A stretch of 64,000 nt of DNA from Phytophthora sp. 'mugwort' (GCA_033558025.1 JAUCEF010000017.1:3844001-3908000); one strand, 5' to 3'. Counted from the stretch's first letter, positions 9,887 through 21,079 are shown. A program made the numbers and translations. Notes: a model not told the origin generated them from the letters alone.

Positions 9887-10591
9887 ATGGAGCCCATCAA
9901 CTCTTTCCTATCGCCGCGAGCCTCCTCTTCAGATTCCAAAATGTCGTCATCTACAACTTGCGCTAAGTCTCCATTGCAGTTGCGACACTGTGTTGTTGAC
10001 GGATGCGAGGGTTATCCTCACCGCACTGGTTTATGCCGAGCCCACGGGGGTGAAGGCGGTCGGTTGTGTCTAGTGGAAGGTTGCGACCGTCGAGAACAAG
10101 CAAAAGGTCGTTGCCGACTTCATGGCGGTCGGATACAGTGCCAAGTCGACGGTTGTGCGAAGTCTGTCCATAGTAAAGGACTATGTCGAGCTCATGGCGG
10201 TGGAGGAAGTGTTAAGCATTGTATCGTGGAAGGCTGCGCTCGAAGGGAACAAGTCAACAATCGCTGCAGGATTCACGGTGGTAAAGAGGAATGCCGAGTA
10301 CTGGACTGCTCAAAATTTGTGCACCGAGCTGGTCTTTGTCGTCAACATGCTGGTGCAGGTGGAAAGCTGTGTATTGCAGATGGATGCACTCGACGACAAC
10401 AAGCTATGAGCAAGTGCAGACTGCATGGTGGACACATGTCGTGCAAGGTCGAAGGATGCACTAAATGCTCGCACAAAGGAGGAGTTTGCCGCGAACACGG
10501 CGACAGAACAGGGTGCCAAGTGGAAGGCTGCGCTAAGTATGTGCACAAAGGTGGGCTGTGCCATTCGCACGCGAACGAGAAACATGAATGA
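9887..10591 (+). CDS. WRKY19-like Cys/His tandem repeat protein
   Basis: Single exon, about 234 residues. After a short Ser-rich leader there are eight ~22-residue units of the form C-x4-C-x9-C-x2-H-G. They alternate in type: units 1, 3, 5 and 7 resemble HRTGLCRAHGG and units 2, 4 and 6 resemble RREQAKGRCRLHGG, with unit 8 (HKGGLCHSHAN) again of the first type. Each has three Cys and one His in zinc-binding spacing. Proteins annotated WRKY19-like zinc finger in oomycetes share this repeat; the plant WRKY domain itself is absent. Function is unknown; nucleic-acid or protein binding is inferred from the repeat. The (GA)12 tract just upstream may alter expression or tempt gene finders to extend the ORF. 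Confidence 0.82.
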   Translation: MEPINSFLSPRASSSDSKMSSSTTCAKSPLQLRHCVVDGCEGYPHRTGLCRAHGGEGGRLCLVEGCDRREQAKGRCRLHGGRIQCQVDGCAKSVHSKGLCRAHGGGGSVKHCIVEGCARREQVNNRCRIHGGKEECRVLDCSKFVHRAGLCRQHAGAGGKLCIADGCTRRQQAMSKCRLHGGHMSCKVEGCTKCSHKGGVCREHGDRTGCQVEGCAKYVHKGGLCHSHANEKHE

Positions 10592-11255
10592 TCGAGTCAG
10601 GTGAACTGGGGGCTCGATACAGGACTGCCGAGCCTTTGCTGAGGCGCTGCGTCGACATGAAGAAGAGGTCGACGAGCTGGACGTATTGCCCCTTTGATAT
10701 AGGACAACAATGTAGTACCCGATTCACGTGCTGCCACTGGTGTACGATTTCGACTGAGCGGTGCGTGACGTTGGGCTGGCAATTAGTCTGCTCCTTGGGC
10801 TCTAGTCGTAAGGCGTGCCCCATGGAGAGTGGCTGAGCGATCGTCGAAGTCATGCACTGTCTACGATGTGCCCCAGTCTATCGCGAAAGTGCCAATGTAC
10901 CGACAGCTTCATTGTGTCCGGTATATCTGCTGTTCAAACCAACGACCAGCATTTCACTCGCTTTTATTCCAGACAGCTTTCTTGAATTGACAAGGATACC
11001 AAGCTTTATGGTCGTGGCTGACGTTCGTCGCGTTTACCCAAAGTCTAGAACAAACCGCAATTTACAAGAATAAAACGACAAAAAGTGGCTTATGTAGACG
11101 AAAACTACAGTTGACCAATTGACTCACATGTCAGACTGCAGGCCGTGGAGAGTATTTTTATACAATATGCCTCTGGTCTGTGCTGGTTCTAATAATAAAA
11201 TCACGCTCAAAGAGGTATCTCCGTCTTCAAACAGGGGGTGACTGACAGCTTGATA
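10592..11255. other. Intergenic, no gene seen
   Basis: About 660 bp between two plus-strand genes. ORFs up to ~100 codons on either strand show no family features. The part after 11050 is AT-rich and probably contains the promoter of the STPG gene. Confidence 0.45.
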
Positions 11256-12836
11256 ATGGCCTTCCTAGCTACGCAGGACAGGTTTGGTCCGGACTTGAAC
11301 AGATACAAACATGGTGAACCTGTAGGTGTCTCAACATTTCTGCTATTCCTTTTATTTTAATTCTAACATCTCGTTCATCGTGGCGTGGTTAGAATCCATG
11401 TACTTACACACCCGAGGATGACGATTCGGTGCTACCTGGTCGAAAACATCCAAGCGGAACGTTTGGTTACCATCGACCTGAGCAGCACGAACGACCGTCT
11501 CATTTTGTGACCGCTGCAGCCTCTTCGTCTGCTATTGCAGCCACTCTGAAGGCATTGGAAGAGAATTCACTGCAGCATTTGCACGAAATCAGTGGACCGA
11601 ATGTCTGTACGTACTCGCCGACAGTAGAAGGACAATTTCCTCGCGCCTATACGACAAAGGAAATAATAGTTGAACGCAAGCGTACGACACCTCAGCGGAA
11701 CCTCGTAAAGAATAAAGATTCTATAACGGCTCAAGAGCTGCATCTCGCCTTGGGCCCTGGCAGCTACAACATGAAGCAAGACGTAAGTCTTGTATGGATA
11801 ATTGTACAATATCGTCTAACATTTGCGCTTGTATCTTCATGGCGACAGACGAACCAAGAAATGATCGCTAATTCATTCACCTTCACGCACGAAAAGCGTC
11901 ACGGGATAATAGAAAACTCGGCAACTCTTGGGCGTATAGGATGCAGTCCTGGGCCGGGACTTTATCGCGTTGAAAGCAGTACTGCTGTTCCTTCTGCTAT
12001 AACCATTGCAAGTGCGCCATTCCGATCCAAACACGCCGCTGCATTTGTCATGGTATTTGTGTGTGGAATCTGGAATCTGTAGGCCGGTTCCAAAAGCTTT
12101 AATAATTTTTTTATTGGCATGACATCAGCGAGTACGCAGTGAGAGTCACCTGCATCAGCAGCAGAAGAAAGATGCCGCGATGTACTCGAAAGAGCTGGCA
12201 AAATCGTACCAACAACTTGGTGCAAGCGTTGAGGTACACAATTTATAGCCCCGATTATTGTTGTTTGGTTTTAATTGCGAAAATTTTCTGTAGCGGCTGG
12301 GAAAGCATCTTGCATCCCCTGAACTTCGTGAACAAAGCTTTAGGCGTTTTGACAAGAATCTCACAGCGCTTGAAGCATATCGAAGAGGACCAGGCAGCTA
12401 TGAGTTGACATGCAAATGTGGCACGAGCTCTTCTCATCAGAAGCCTGAGAATGGCAAAAATGAAGATGCTACTTGCATCCGGAGCGAGTGCATTCAGCTA
12501 TCCCCGCTAACAACCATTGGTCGCAAACCAAGCAGTTCATTCGGCCGCGTGGCTACTCGAGATTTACTGACCTCGATGATTGCAGCGGGACATGCAAGTG
12601 CTCACACGATCGGACCTGGTGCTTATGATGCGTATTCCTCCTCACTCGTTTTACCGACGCACAACCTGGGATTCAAGCAGGAGATGCAGCGAGTATACCC
12701 AAATACAAAGCTGAGAAATCGAACAACTGCAAACTCTGCAGATACTGAAGCTGGCGAGGAGACAATGCTGAGTCAGAGGGAGATGTGGAAAGTCATGAGG
12801 CGAGGGCCTCGATTCACAAACGTCAATCCTGATTAA
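11256..12836 (+). CDS. Sperm-tail PG-rich repeat (STPG) protein
   Basis: Five exons keep frame: 11256-11321, 11393-11782, 11849-12052, 12129-12233, 12294-12836; 435 residues. The first small exon (MAFLATQDRFGPDLN) is supported because it joins in phase to NPCTYTPEDD. STPG/SHIPPO motifs (P-G-P-x-x-Y) recur: LGPGSYNMK, SPGPGLYRV, RGPGSYELT and IGPGAYDAY, with weaker NPCTYTP and NVCTYSP forms. Such proteins bind microtubules in cilia and flagella; in an oomycete this points to zoospore flagella. The spacing of the repeats and loop lengths vary. It ends 24 bp from the stop of the convergent ALKBH8-type gene, so the two 3' ends probably overlap in transcripts. Confidence 0.85.
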
Positions 12837-12859
12837 CGCCGGTGAGTTTTAGAAATCGA

Positions 12860-14761
12860 TCAGCTAACACGTCGAAGAATGACAGCCCAGTTGGACTCAT
12901 CGTAGTAACTCTCCTCCACCCTGGCGTTACCCGCAAGCGCCACGAGGTTCTCCAGCTCACCTTGCTTGAACATGTGACAATATCGCTGAACAACTACGCG
13001 TTCTTGAATGTTCAAAGTCGACGTGTCATCGATATCGTCGCCATCTTGGCTGGGGTCCTTTGGGGTTCTTACATTCTCTTCTGTAGTCTCCGCAGCAGTA
13101 TCTACAACTGTCGACTCATTCTCAGTTGATAAGGCGAAGCGCTTATCGAGATTCCAAGGCACCATGAAATCTTGCCGACCTTCCTCAAAACGGCGACGAG
13201 AGCCCTTCATCTGTTCATGAGCCCATGCGTAAATGATTCCACGTCCGCCCACACGCAGGACCCGCAGCAACTCCTTTACAGCTACCAGTCGATGGCCAAG
13301 AGTGCTTAGATGATGGAGTACAGCGATCGACAGCGCCGCATCACACGAGTTCGGGCGTACTGGAACTGCCAGGGCGTCGCACACCATGACATCAAGGCCG
13401 CGGTCCCGACAGATATTTACAAGTCGCGAGCTGCGATCACCGCCCACTACGAAGCTCTGGGATGAATCCACACACTTCATATACTTCCCGTTCCCACAAC
13501 CAAGATCAGCGATCATTGATCCACTCGGCAGTGATGCTACAAAGTGAGCAACTCTTGGCCACGGACTGTGTCGCGTGCTGCTGAAGTGCGCGGCCACAGT
13601 CTCATAGAAATCGTGGACGTACTGTTGCTCCATTGCAGTAGGCGCGAGACTGGTCGTCTCGTCGCCAGTAGCTTCTTGCTGTTCTTCATCTGCACTATCT
13701 TGTCCTTCACGACCCGGGGTGTCACAGTACTTCGGGAACGGACATTCGCACGGACCTGATCGGATCTTACGGAACGTAACGCTCACTCTCCGCTGGCGCT
13801 TGGCCTGCTTCCCGTCTATCACATCGAATGTACGTGGAACAATGGCATGCTCCCACTTGTAGCGGCTTGACCCGCTCATAACAGCCAAGGAACGTGCTGG
13901 CAGCAACACACCTTCAGTCCGCACCCCATCCGGATGTCGGAAATCCATGACTACTTCACTGCAGATGCTCAACGACGCAATCGTCGTCGTGAAGGCCGAG
14001 TGCGTGTCCAAGTGGAAAGCAATCCCTTGTCCGGGTAAATACTCGTTCACCGTGATCTGGTCCGGTCTGTCGCCATCCATGATCCCGCACTCTGCGATCT
14101 TCTCGACAATCGGCCACAGCACCTCCGGAATGGGTTCTTTCAAGGGTTGGTCAGGATCGCATCTCCTCGAATCATAGTTGAACTCGTAGCCAAAGTGCTG
14201 CACCTGTCTCGCTCGAATCGTGTTGGCCCAGTGAGCCCCATTCTCCCTCTCAAAGTACGCCAGACACGCTGCTTCCTGTGCTTCCGTGATAAACTCGGCT
14301 TCGAACCGTAGTCCAGGGACTCGCTGTCCGGGAGGATCCTCATTGCGTTGCACATTGTGCACTCTCAGTAGTCGGTCACGGGCCTCCTGCTGCTTCCGGG
14401 GCATCGCGAACTCCGCGTACATGGGACGTCGGCCCAGCAGCTCGCAGGGCTTCTCATGCAGTAGTTCGCGCAGCTTCTGAGCCACCGAAACATCACAAAG
14501 ATCCAGCAGCACCACGCGACGCGATCCAACGCCGTATAACACGCGTTTTACGACGGAATCGGCGTCTAAAGCGCTTGCGGCTGTCGCGGAGGTAGCAGAC
14601 TCGGACTGCAGCAGCTGTAGCAGGAACGGGACGAGCTTGGTCTCCGTGATGGTCTTGTCCTTAATGCGTCGGCTCATCGTGAGCTTCAGGAAGCTGCTTG
14701 GATGCTCATCAGACACGAAGTCCGTCAGCTGGAGCTCTGGAGTGTCGACGTCGTTGCCCAT
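12860..14761 (-). CDS. ALKBH8: ALKBH8-type tRNA oxygenase/methyltransferase
   Basis: Single exon, 633 residues, with two catalytic domains in the order of animal ALKBH8. Residues ~70-135 (RRVVLLDLCD... MYAEFAMPRKQ) resemble a degenerate RRM. Residues ~150-335 are an AlkB 2-oxoglutarate/Fe(II) oxygenase: H250-x-D252 in FHLDTHSAF, H305 in KWEHAIVPRTF, and the 2OG-binding Arg pair in RRVSVTFRK. A CECPFPKYCD cysteine cluster follows. Residues ~375-630 are a Trm9-like SAM methyltransferase (motif I IADLGCGNGKY, motif IV-like DAALSIAVLHHL, VLRVGGRGIIYAW). Together these make and hydroxylate mcm5U at the tRNA wobble position; the methyltransferase normally needs TRMT112, not seen here. All key residues are present, so activity is expected. 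Confidence 0.93.
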   Translation of the reverse strand: MGNDVDTPELQLTDFVSDEHPSSFLKLTMSRRIKDKTITETKLVPFLLQLLQSESATSATAASALDADSVVKRVLYGVGSRRVVLLDLCDVSVAQKLRELLHEKPCELLGRRPMYAEFAMPRKQQEARDRLLRVHNVQRNEDPPGQRVPGLRFEAEFITEAQEAACLAYFERENGAHWANTIRARQVQHFGYEFNYDSRRCDPDQPLKEPIPEVLWPIVEKIAECGIMDGDRPDQITVNEYLPGQGIAFHLDTHSAFTTTIASLSICSEVVMDFRHPDGVRTEGVLLPARSLAVMSGSSRYKWEHAIVPRTFDVIDGKQAKRQRRVSVTFRKIRSGPCECPFPKYCDTPGREGQDSADEEQQEATGDETTSLAPTAMEQQYVHDFYETVAAHFSSTRHSPWPRVAHFVASLPSGSMIADLGCGNGKYMKCVDSSQSFVVGGDRSSRLVNICRDRGLDVMVCDALAVPVRPNSCDAALSIAVLHHLSTLGHRLVAVKELLRVLRVGGRGIIYAWAHEQMKGSRRRFEEGRQDFMVPWNLDKRFALSTENESTVVDTAAETTEENVRTPKDPSQDGDDIDDTSTLNIQERVVVQRYCHMFKQGELENLVALAGNARVEESYYDESNWAVILRRVS

Positions 14762-14924
14762 GATGGGAGTCGGGGAATGACCAATGAAATGGCCGTGTCT
14801 ATGATGCCAAATGTAGCCATTTCAGTGATGCAAAGATGGATACATTATTTTGCTCGATAACGTGTATGACTTGCTGACTACTACTTCTCATCTGCGGGCT
14901 CTGTTGATTCGGTTCATTTGTGTC

Positions 14925-16517
14925 TTAAGGTCGCAGATGGCGGAGACGTGACGAACGTCTGGTCGGTTGACGTTTACTGGCCGGGTCGTCTTCGTTTCCC
15001 TCGTCGTCCTGGCGCTGCCAGACGCACAACTTCCCATAAAAGTCCGGGGACACGATCGTGGGCTCGAACGGGTGCCAGCGCACGTCGCGGGTGAGGCCGT
15101 TGGGCTTCATCGCGAAGATTTCCACTAGGTCGCCCGAGATGCTGTCGTAGACGTACACGCGACCGTCAGCTGAGCCCGTGTAGATGAATTTTTGGGCCGT
15201 CGAATGCAGCGGCGAAAAGTAGCAGCGAATCAGCGTTTCGATCACCATGTGACCTCGGTAGGTCATGACAGACTTGTCGTCCGGGTGCTCCACTGGCATC
15301 GCATTACGACCTGGATACGCTTGGTAACGGTAGTCCCACGAGTACGGCCGGCGGAACTGGGGCAGCTCATCGTAGTCGTCTGACGAAAAGCACTTCCGGA
15401 TATCCCAGAGCTTGGTGGTTTGGTCCTTCGAATTCGAGATAAAATAGTATCCATCATCGCGCGATGAAATGTGTGTGATGCCATCTGTGTGGCCTGGGAA
15501 CACTCCCTGCGGCTTCGGATTCGACTCGGATAGCACACGGCGGTCCCACAACTTGATCAGAGAGTCGTCCGATCCACTTACAAACACGTTCGTATGTAGA
15601 GGACCGTCCACGAACGCAATAGCGTTGACATCATCGTGATGTCCAATAACGTGGCACACTGGCACGCCGGCCTCCATGTCCATCAGCACGAAACTGCTCT
15701 GTGACGTTCCCGCCACGAACTCTGTTCCCGACGCATTGATATCAATGCACCATACCCCAAAACGTCCGACACGGCTCATCCGCATCAACTGACTGTCACT
15801 TCGTCCTCTTACCGGACGTGCCAACGGGAACACTTGGTCTTTCCCATCCTCATCAAAGTTCGTGCTCACCATGCGCACATTGCTGTTAATGGTGGAATAC
15901 ATGACGTTCTTATCATCCGGCGTGAATTTAGCATCCGTCACCGTCCAACTGACGTCACGTACAGGCAAGAATGCCGCACGCGTCCAGTCAATGGTATCAT
16001 ATAACATGATCTCCCCACGTTGTCCCGCGGTTAGGAAACGTGACCCGGTACTGTTAAACCCGCCGCAATACAGTCGGTCACGCACCGAGTCCACGATTCG
16101 ACACTGTTTATTCTCCTGGAAGGGCATGAAGGTCTCCTGCAGCTTGACGAGCTGGGCCTTGGACGAGGTGCCCACTTGCTCGCGGCGGCACAAGGTGCGG
16201 AACATGAGTTGCTTGCGACTCGGTGAGCCCGGAATCGAGTCTTCGTTGTAGCCGCGCAGCTGGTGGGCAATGCGTTCAAATGGAAGCTGCTCCCGCTGCT
16301 TCTTCTCGAACTCGGAGCGGCGGAAGGCCCGCGGGGCGTATACTTCGCCGTCGAACACCTTGTCCAACTTAGCGCGCTCCTCCGAGGAGATGACTGGTGT
16401 ACCGTCCTCGTCGTCGAAGGTTAACGAGGCGGACTCGCCCTCGTATTCGGGCATCCAGTCGCTGTCATCCTCGTCTTCGTCCTCCGTGTCCACCCAGCGC
16501 ACCAAAGACGACATCAT
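14925..16517 (-). CDS. DCAF11: WD40 protein, DCAF11/LEC14B-like
   Basis: Single exon, 530 residues. An acidic N terminus (DTEDEDEDDSDWMPEYE) leads to a segment with RRSEFEKKQREQLPFERIA, then WD40 repeats from about residue 145 to 510. Readable blades include DSLIKLWDRR, DQTTKLWDIRKCF, VYVYDSISGD and KLCVWQRQD. The WDxR ends of two blades fit the DWD box by which such proteins dock on DDB1. DCAF11 family members act as substrate receptors for CUL4-DDB1 ubiquitin ligases; the SWDYRYQAYPG and GHMVIETLIRCYFSP segments are typical of this family. The C terminus is basic (RRSSRLRHLRP). The gene lies head to tail with ALKBH8 on the same strand, with only 163 bp between them. Substrates cannot be inferred. 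Confidence 0.88.
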   Translation of the reverse strand: MMSSLVRWVDTEDEDEDDSDWMPEYEGESASLTFDDEDGTPVISSEERAKLDKVFDGEVYAPRAFRRSEFEKKQREQLPFERIAHQLRGYNEDSIPGSPSRKQLMFRTLCRREQVGTSSKAQLVKLQETFMPFQENKQCRIVDSVRDRLYCGGFNSTGSRFLTAGQRGEIMLYDTIDWTRAAFLPVRDVSWTVTDAKFTPDDKNVMYSTINSNVRMVSTNFDEDGKDQVFPLARPVRGRSDSQLMRMSRVGRFGVWCIDINASGTEFVAGTSQSSFVLMDMEAGVPVCHVIGHHDDVNAIAFVDGPLHTNVFVSGSDDSLIKLWDRRVLSESNPKPQGVFPGHTDGITHISSRDDGYYFISNSKDQTTKLWDIRKCFSSDDYDELPQFRRPYSWDYRYQAYPGRNAMPVEHPDDKSVMTYRGHMVIETLIRCYFSPLHSTAQKFIYTGSADGRVYVYDSISGDLVEIFAMKPNGLTRDVRWHPFEPTIVSPDFYGKLCVWQRQDDEGNEDDPASKRQPTRRSSRLRHLRP

Positions 16518-17113
16518 TCCCGAAGAACTCCAACTCGAGATTTTCTTCGACTGTTTACCGACCGGTCGGTCGGAAACCTTGTCCTCATAATCAGAATGGA
16601 CTTCGTCATCATCGAGTTACAGTCGCACGAAGGTTGCGCGAAGAAGGACCATCACTTCAATTGCATGTACATGTGCAGCTCTGTTTGAAAGTACAATATT
16701 GACTGATGTTGAAGGCACTTTTTCATTCCTGGTTTGACATCGTCGGTCATGATCATCGGGGAGGCCATCATGACTGGGATGTTTACAGGTGTCAACATGG
16801 TTCCGCTGCATCTGACTAGGCATTGCAATGGCAATGTTACCAGGTGATCAAGCTGTTTAGTGAAGAACGCATCACCCGTATTTGCTTCGGCATAAACAGG
16901 AGTCGAGGTGTGCTATTTTTGCCGTGGTGCATGACGGAATCAACGTCCTACTGTAGATGAGGTATGTGCTATTATAGTTTAAGTCGCTTTCAAGGAAAAT
17001 GTTGCTCATTCCACAAATTTCCCCTTAAACTTCAACCTCGTATGAATGACGTGGACCACACCACGTAGTAAAAAGCTTACCTTTTAGTCTCCAAATCCTT
17101 CTCTTCAAGCAGC
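16518..17113. other. Divergent promoter region, no gene seen
   Basis: About 600 bp between the divergent DCAF11-like and nucleoside transporter genes. No supported ORF. It most likely holds both promoters; I cannot point to a specific element. Confidence 0.45.
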
Positions 17114-18529
17114 ATGGGGGGCCGGCAGCACACGTCGGGCGTGGTGTTCGCCATCTTCTTCTTCATCGGCATCGGGTCGTCTCTGCCGTGGAACGTGTTT
17201 ATCACGGCGCAGACCTATTTCCAGCGCCGTCTGGATGGCACCACATACGAAGACTCGTTCCTTAACTGGTTCAGCATGGCCTTCAACGTCAGCACGCTCA
17301 TGACGATGCTCATCCGCACGGTGGTCGTCGCTGAGCGCATGGCGGGCGCTGTACGCACCGTCTTCTTCTCGCTCATTGTTATCATGGGTGTCATCTTCAT
17401 GCACTGCACCTGGACGCGCATGCCCGAGTTCCAAGGTGCGGAGTTGTGTGTCAACTATGACACACATTGATACAGTCAACTTACCAATGGTTTTGTCGCT
17501 ATTGCAGGCTACCCTTTTTTCCACACAACCATGATGAGCATCTTGCTAGTTGCCTCTGCCTCGACGTTAATGCAGGAAGGGCTGCTGCGCATTGTGGCGA
17601 CATTCCCGCCGCAGTACACGCAGGCAGTGGTCAGCGGACAAAGTTTTGCTGGGTTGGCGGTGTCACTGTCGAATTTTATCATTTTGTGGGCAGAGGAGGA
17701 TGATGCCAGATTTTTCCACAATCTGCACGCGAATGCGGACTTGTGCGCCTTCATGTATTTTGTGCTGGTGTTTATAACACTGGTGTTGTGTCTGCTGACG
17801 TTTGCGATTCTCACACGGATGACGCTGTTCCACCACTACCAGAGTGTCGACCATCCAGGACACCATCAGAAGGAGTATTTTGACGATGCATCGAGTGAGG
17901 CCGACACGGTTGATACGTTGGACACCTCCCCACGGAAGCACCTACTGGCTGAAGAAGAGGGCGATGAAGCCCCCTCGAACAAAGTAGACATGCTTGAGGT
18001 CGCCTTTAAGATCCGATTTTACGCCGCGGCGACCTTCTTCATCTTCATTGTAACACTGGGTGTCTTTCCGGGGATCACCTCTGCGATCAAGTCGACGCAG
18101 CCGGAAAAGGGCATCTTTTTCGACAAGCTATTTACGCCGTTTACGCTGATCCTGTTCAATACATCGGACTTTGTCGCGCGTTTGTCCGCGTCCTGGTGGC
18201 CTGAGCTGGGACAGAAGAAGGTGCTGCTGGCCAGCTTGGCGCGACTAGTTTTCTTCCCGTTGCTGATGCTCTGCAATCTGCAGAACAAGTCGTACGAGGT
18301 GATCACGACGGTGGTCTTCCGCAGCGACGTGCTGGCCGTGTTCTTCATAGGCGCCTGCGCCTTCTCCAACGGACTGCTGTGCACGCTGGCGTTCATGGAG
18401 TACCCGGACCTGCTCCGCAAGAACGCTGACAAGGAGGTGGGCGGCAGCATCATCTTCTTCGTGCTGTCCATTGGCCTCACGGCCGGCTCGCTCATGTCAT
18501 TCGTGCTCCGCGCCATGTTGAAGCCATGA
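17114..18529 (+). CDS. Equilibrative nucleoside transporter (SLC29/ENT family)
   Basis: Two exons, 17114-17435 and 17508-18529, joined in phase through a 72-bp intron; 447 residues. TM1 carries the family signature GSSLPWNVFITAQTYF. About ten hydrophobic segments are readable, with a long acidic cytoplasmic loop between TM6 and TM7 (DDASSEADTVDTLDTS, AEEEGDEAPS), as in the family. FNTSDFVARLSASW in TM8 and LLCTLAFMEYPDL late in the protein are also typical. ENTs carry nucleosides and sometimes nucleobases down their gradient or with protons; the substrate cannot be told here. The start ATG sits directly before GGRQHTSG and TM1, without a signal peptide. Without splicing the first exon would stop at 17470, so the intron is required. 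Confidence 0.9.
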
Positions 18530-18791
18530 GCCATGCTAATTAGTGCCTTGCTGGTGTATTTGGCTGGTTGGTTTGCTGTGAGCTACTACATGTACAAGGC
18601 AGACAAGCAGTTTCGACGCGCACGTCGAGATCGCCCATGCTGCTGAATTCGATGAGGATTGAAGGAATTGGAGTGAAATATTGAAGTAGGCCCCGCAATC
18701 GAGATAAGTTGCAGAATGGGCTTACATTTTTAACTGCTAAAAATACTTTTTTTTGACATTTTCGACATTTTCGACACGACCAGTGGCGATC

Positions 18792-21079
18792 ATGACGTCG
18801 AAGCTGGAGTACTTGCAACGCTACATGTCCGTCGGTGGTGCGTCTTCTCCAGTACTCTAACCTACCTCACGTCGTAGCCAAGACACTTACCGTCCTCCTT
18901 ATACCGTTATTTGTGCTTTCCAGACGTTGCAGACGGCGAGAAGAAGAAGAAAAAGAAGGTAAAAAAGGTAAAATCCTCGGCGCTGGGGACGCGCGTTGTG
19001 GACGCGGACGATGCGTGGGAACAGACGGCGCCCAGCCGGGAGGACATCGAGAAGAAGTGGGAACTGGACGCTGCCGAGGATGAGCAGCCGCTGGTCGTGG
19101 CGGCGGATGGCGAGGAGCTTGTAGACCCGCAAGATCTGCCCGTTTACGTGGACTCGGACAAGTATCTGGACGAGTTCAGGGGCGGTAAGAAGCGGAAGAA
19201 GGAAGAAGAGGATGGAGATCTGTCTCCGCCGAGAAAGAAGGAAGCAGGACGTTCTAAGAGGGACAAGAGGGAGGATGAGGCGTCCCCACCGAGACGTCCC
19301 AAGACGGAGGGCGCTTCCCCGCCACAGAGACGCGCACATGCTGCCATTGAGAAAGCGTCGAGAAGACGGAGCAAGGGGGATGGAGAGGATGACTCGCCGT
19401 CGAGGAGACAGGAACATGAAGGGAAAGAGGAACGTCGGCGGGATGAAGAAGATGACGCGTCATCACCTCGTAGACGCACGACGAAGGGAAGATTGTCACC
19501 TGATAGACGAAGCAATGATGACGATGATGCCTCGCCACCTAGAAGGATCCCGCACAAGTCAGAGCCATCTCGGCACGCACAAGGAGAAGATAATGGTGAT
19601 GCCTCGCCCCCTCGTCGTCGGGTAAAGAAGGAATCTGAACCTCCAGTTGAGTGCAAATCAACTGCTGTGAAAGAGGAAGACGCCTCACCTTCGCGAAAAT
19701 TTCGTCGAGATCAAGACGCGTCGCCTTCGAGGAGATCCCGCAGAGATGAAGAGGCCTCGCCTCCGAGGAAATCCCGTCGAGATGACAATGACCCGAAACG
19801 CGATGAGAAGCGACCCCATAACTCGCCAACACGAACAGTTGCTGCACCTGATCGACAGCGTCGTGTGGACTCTCTTGGCCGAGATATCCCGCCTCGTAGA
19901 AGTGAAAGGCAGTCTCGTACAGCTAGCGAAGACGAAACCTCCAACAAACGCCGTGACAGAAAATTTACCAGAAGCCGAAGTGGGAGCCACGGTCGAAGAC
20001 GTGATAGTGACCAGGATCGAGACGCAAGCGCTTCTCCCCGGAGAAGTAGAGGACGTCAAAGCCGTAGTGGATCTCCGCGCTCACGTCGTCGTCGTGATAG
20101 TCGCTCACCACCCGTACGCCGCCGACGCTCCCCCAAAAGGTCGACGAGATGGAGCTCGCCACGACGGGGAGAATCCTCCCGTGCTCGCAGTCGTAGCCGC
20201 AGTGATAGTCGTGCGAAACGCCGCTCAGCATCTGCCTCCCGCCGCTGTCGTTCACGATCGCACAGCCCTAGGCGGCGATCTTCACGGCGCGAGTCGATTG
20301 ACGTGAAAAAAGAGAGATCAAGCGGCGATCGCGATTCTCGTAAGGACTCTGTGCAGTCACCTTTGGAGATTGCCAAGCAAGGTGATGATGGCAAGAAGAT
20401 GAAGAGGGGATCCAGGAAGACAAGAGACGAAACGGAAGAAAAGAAGGCCGGCTTGTTCACTGCTGCTGAGTTTGAACAACAGCGCAAAATTGCAGCCAAG
20501 CGGAAAGATGTATTGCGTGGCGTTGGTGCTTCCGAGATGGGCGCGAATGCTGAGACCGTGTATCGTGACAAGCGTGGCCGTAAGCTGGACATGCTCAACG
20601 AGATGGTTCGTCAACAGGAGGTTTTGGACGGCAAACGCAAGCGTGAAGAACGAGAAGAGTACGAGTGGGGCACAGGTGAAGTACAAAAGCGAGAGCGCAA
20701 GTCGCAGCAGGAGCTGCTGGAGCAGATGAAAAAGACTCCGTTTGCCCGACATGAAGATGATGAAGACCTCGAACGTAAGCGTCGGGAGCGCGTGCGTGCA
20801 TTCGATCCCATTAACAGCAAGGCATTCCAGGAGGACCCACTGGTTGAGGGCAAGAGCAAGAAGAAAAAGACGAGTAAGAAGGACAAGAAGAAGACAAGCA
20901 AGGCGAAGCCCAAGTACGCGGGCCCACCTGCCCCACCCAATCGATTCGGAATCCAACCTGGTTATCGTTGGGATGGTGTTGTACGTGGTACAAATTGGGA
21001 GGAAAAGATCATGATGCTCCAGAACTCGAATGCTGCAATGAGCGAAGAGGCCTACAAGTACGCAGTTGCTGACATGTAA
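18792..21079 (+). CDS. BUD13: Pre-mRNA splicing factor BUD13 homologue
   Basis: Two exons, 18792-18837 and 18924-21079; 733 residues. The first exon encodes MTSKLEYLQRYMSVG, the conserved BUD13 start, and splices to DVADGEKKKKKKVKK. The middle third is disordered, with many copies of an ASPPRR-like unit (DASPSRKFRRDQ, EASPPRKSRRD), then an RS-rich tract. The C-terminal ~170 residues are the conserved BUD13 domain: GRKLDMLNE, YEWGTGEVQ, KTPFARHEDDEDL, GPPAPPNRFGIQPGYRWDG, VVRGTNWEEKI and AYKYAVADM. BUD13 is a subunit of the RES (retention and splicing) complex with Snu17 and Pml1 in the activated spliceosome. Compared with yeast, the protein is greatly lengthened by the repeat region, as in animals. 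The antisense ORFs over the repeats are shadows. Confidence 0.93.

Noticed and set aside
19144..20940. Several long minus-strand ORFs opposite BUD13
   Set aside because: They are mirror frames of the Arg/Ser/Lys-rich repeats, giving Ser/Leu-rich nonsense.
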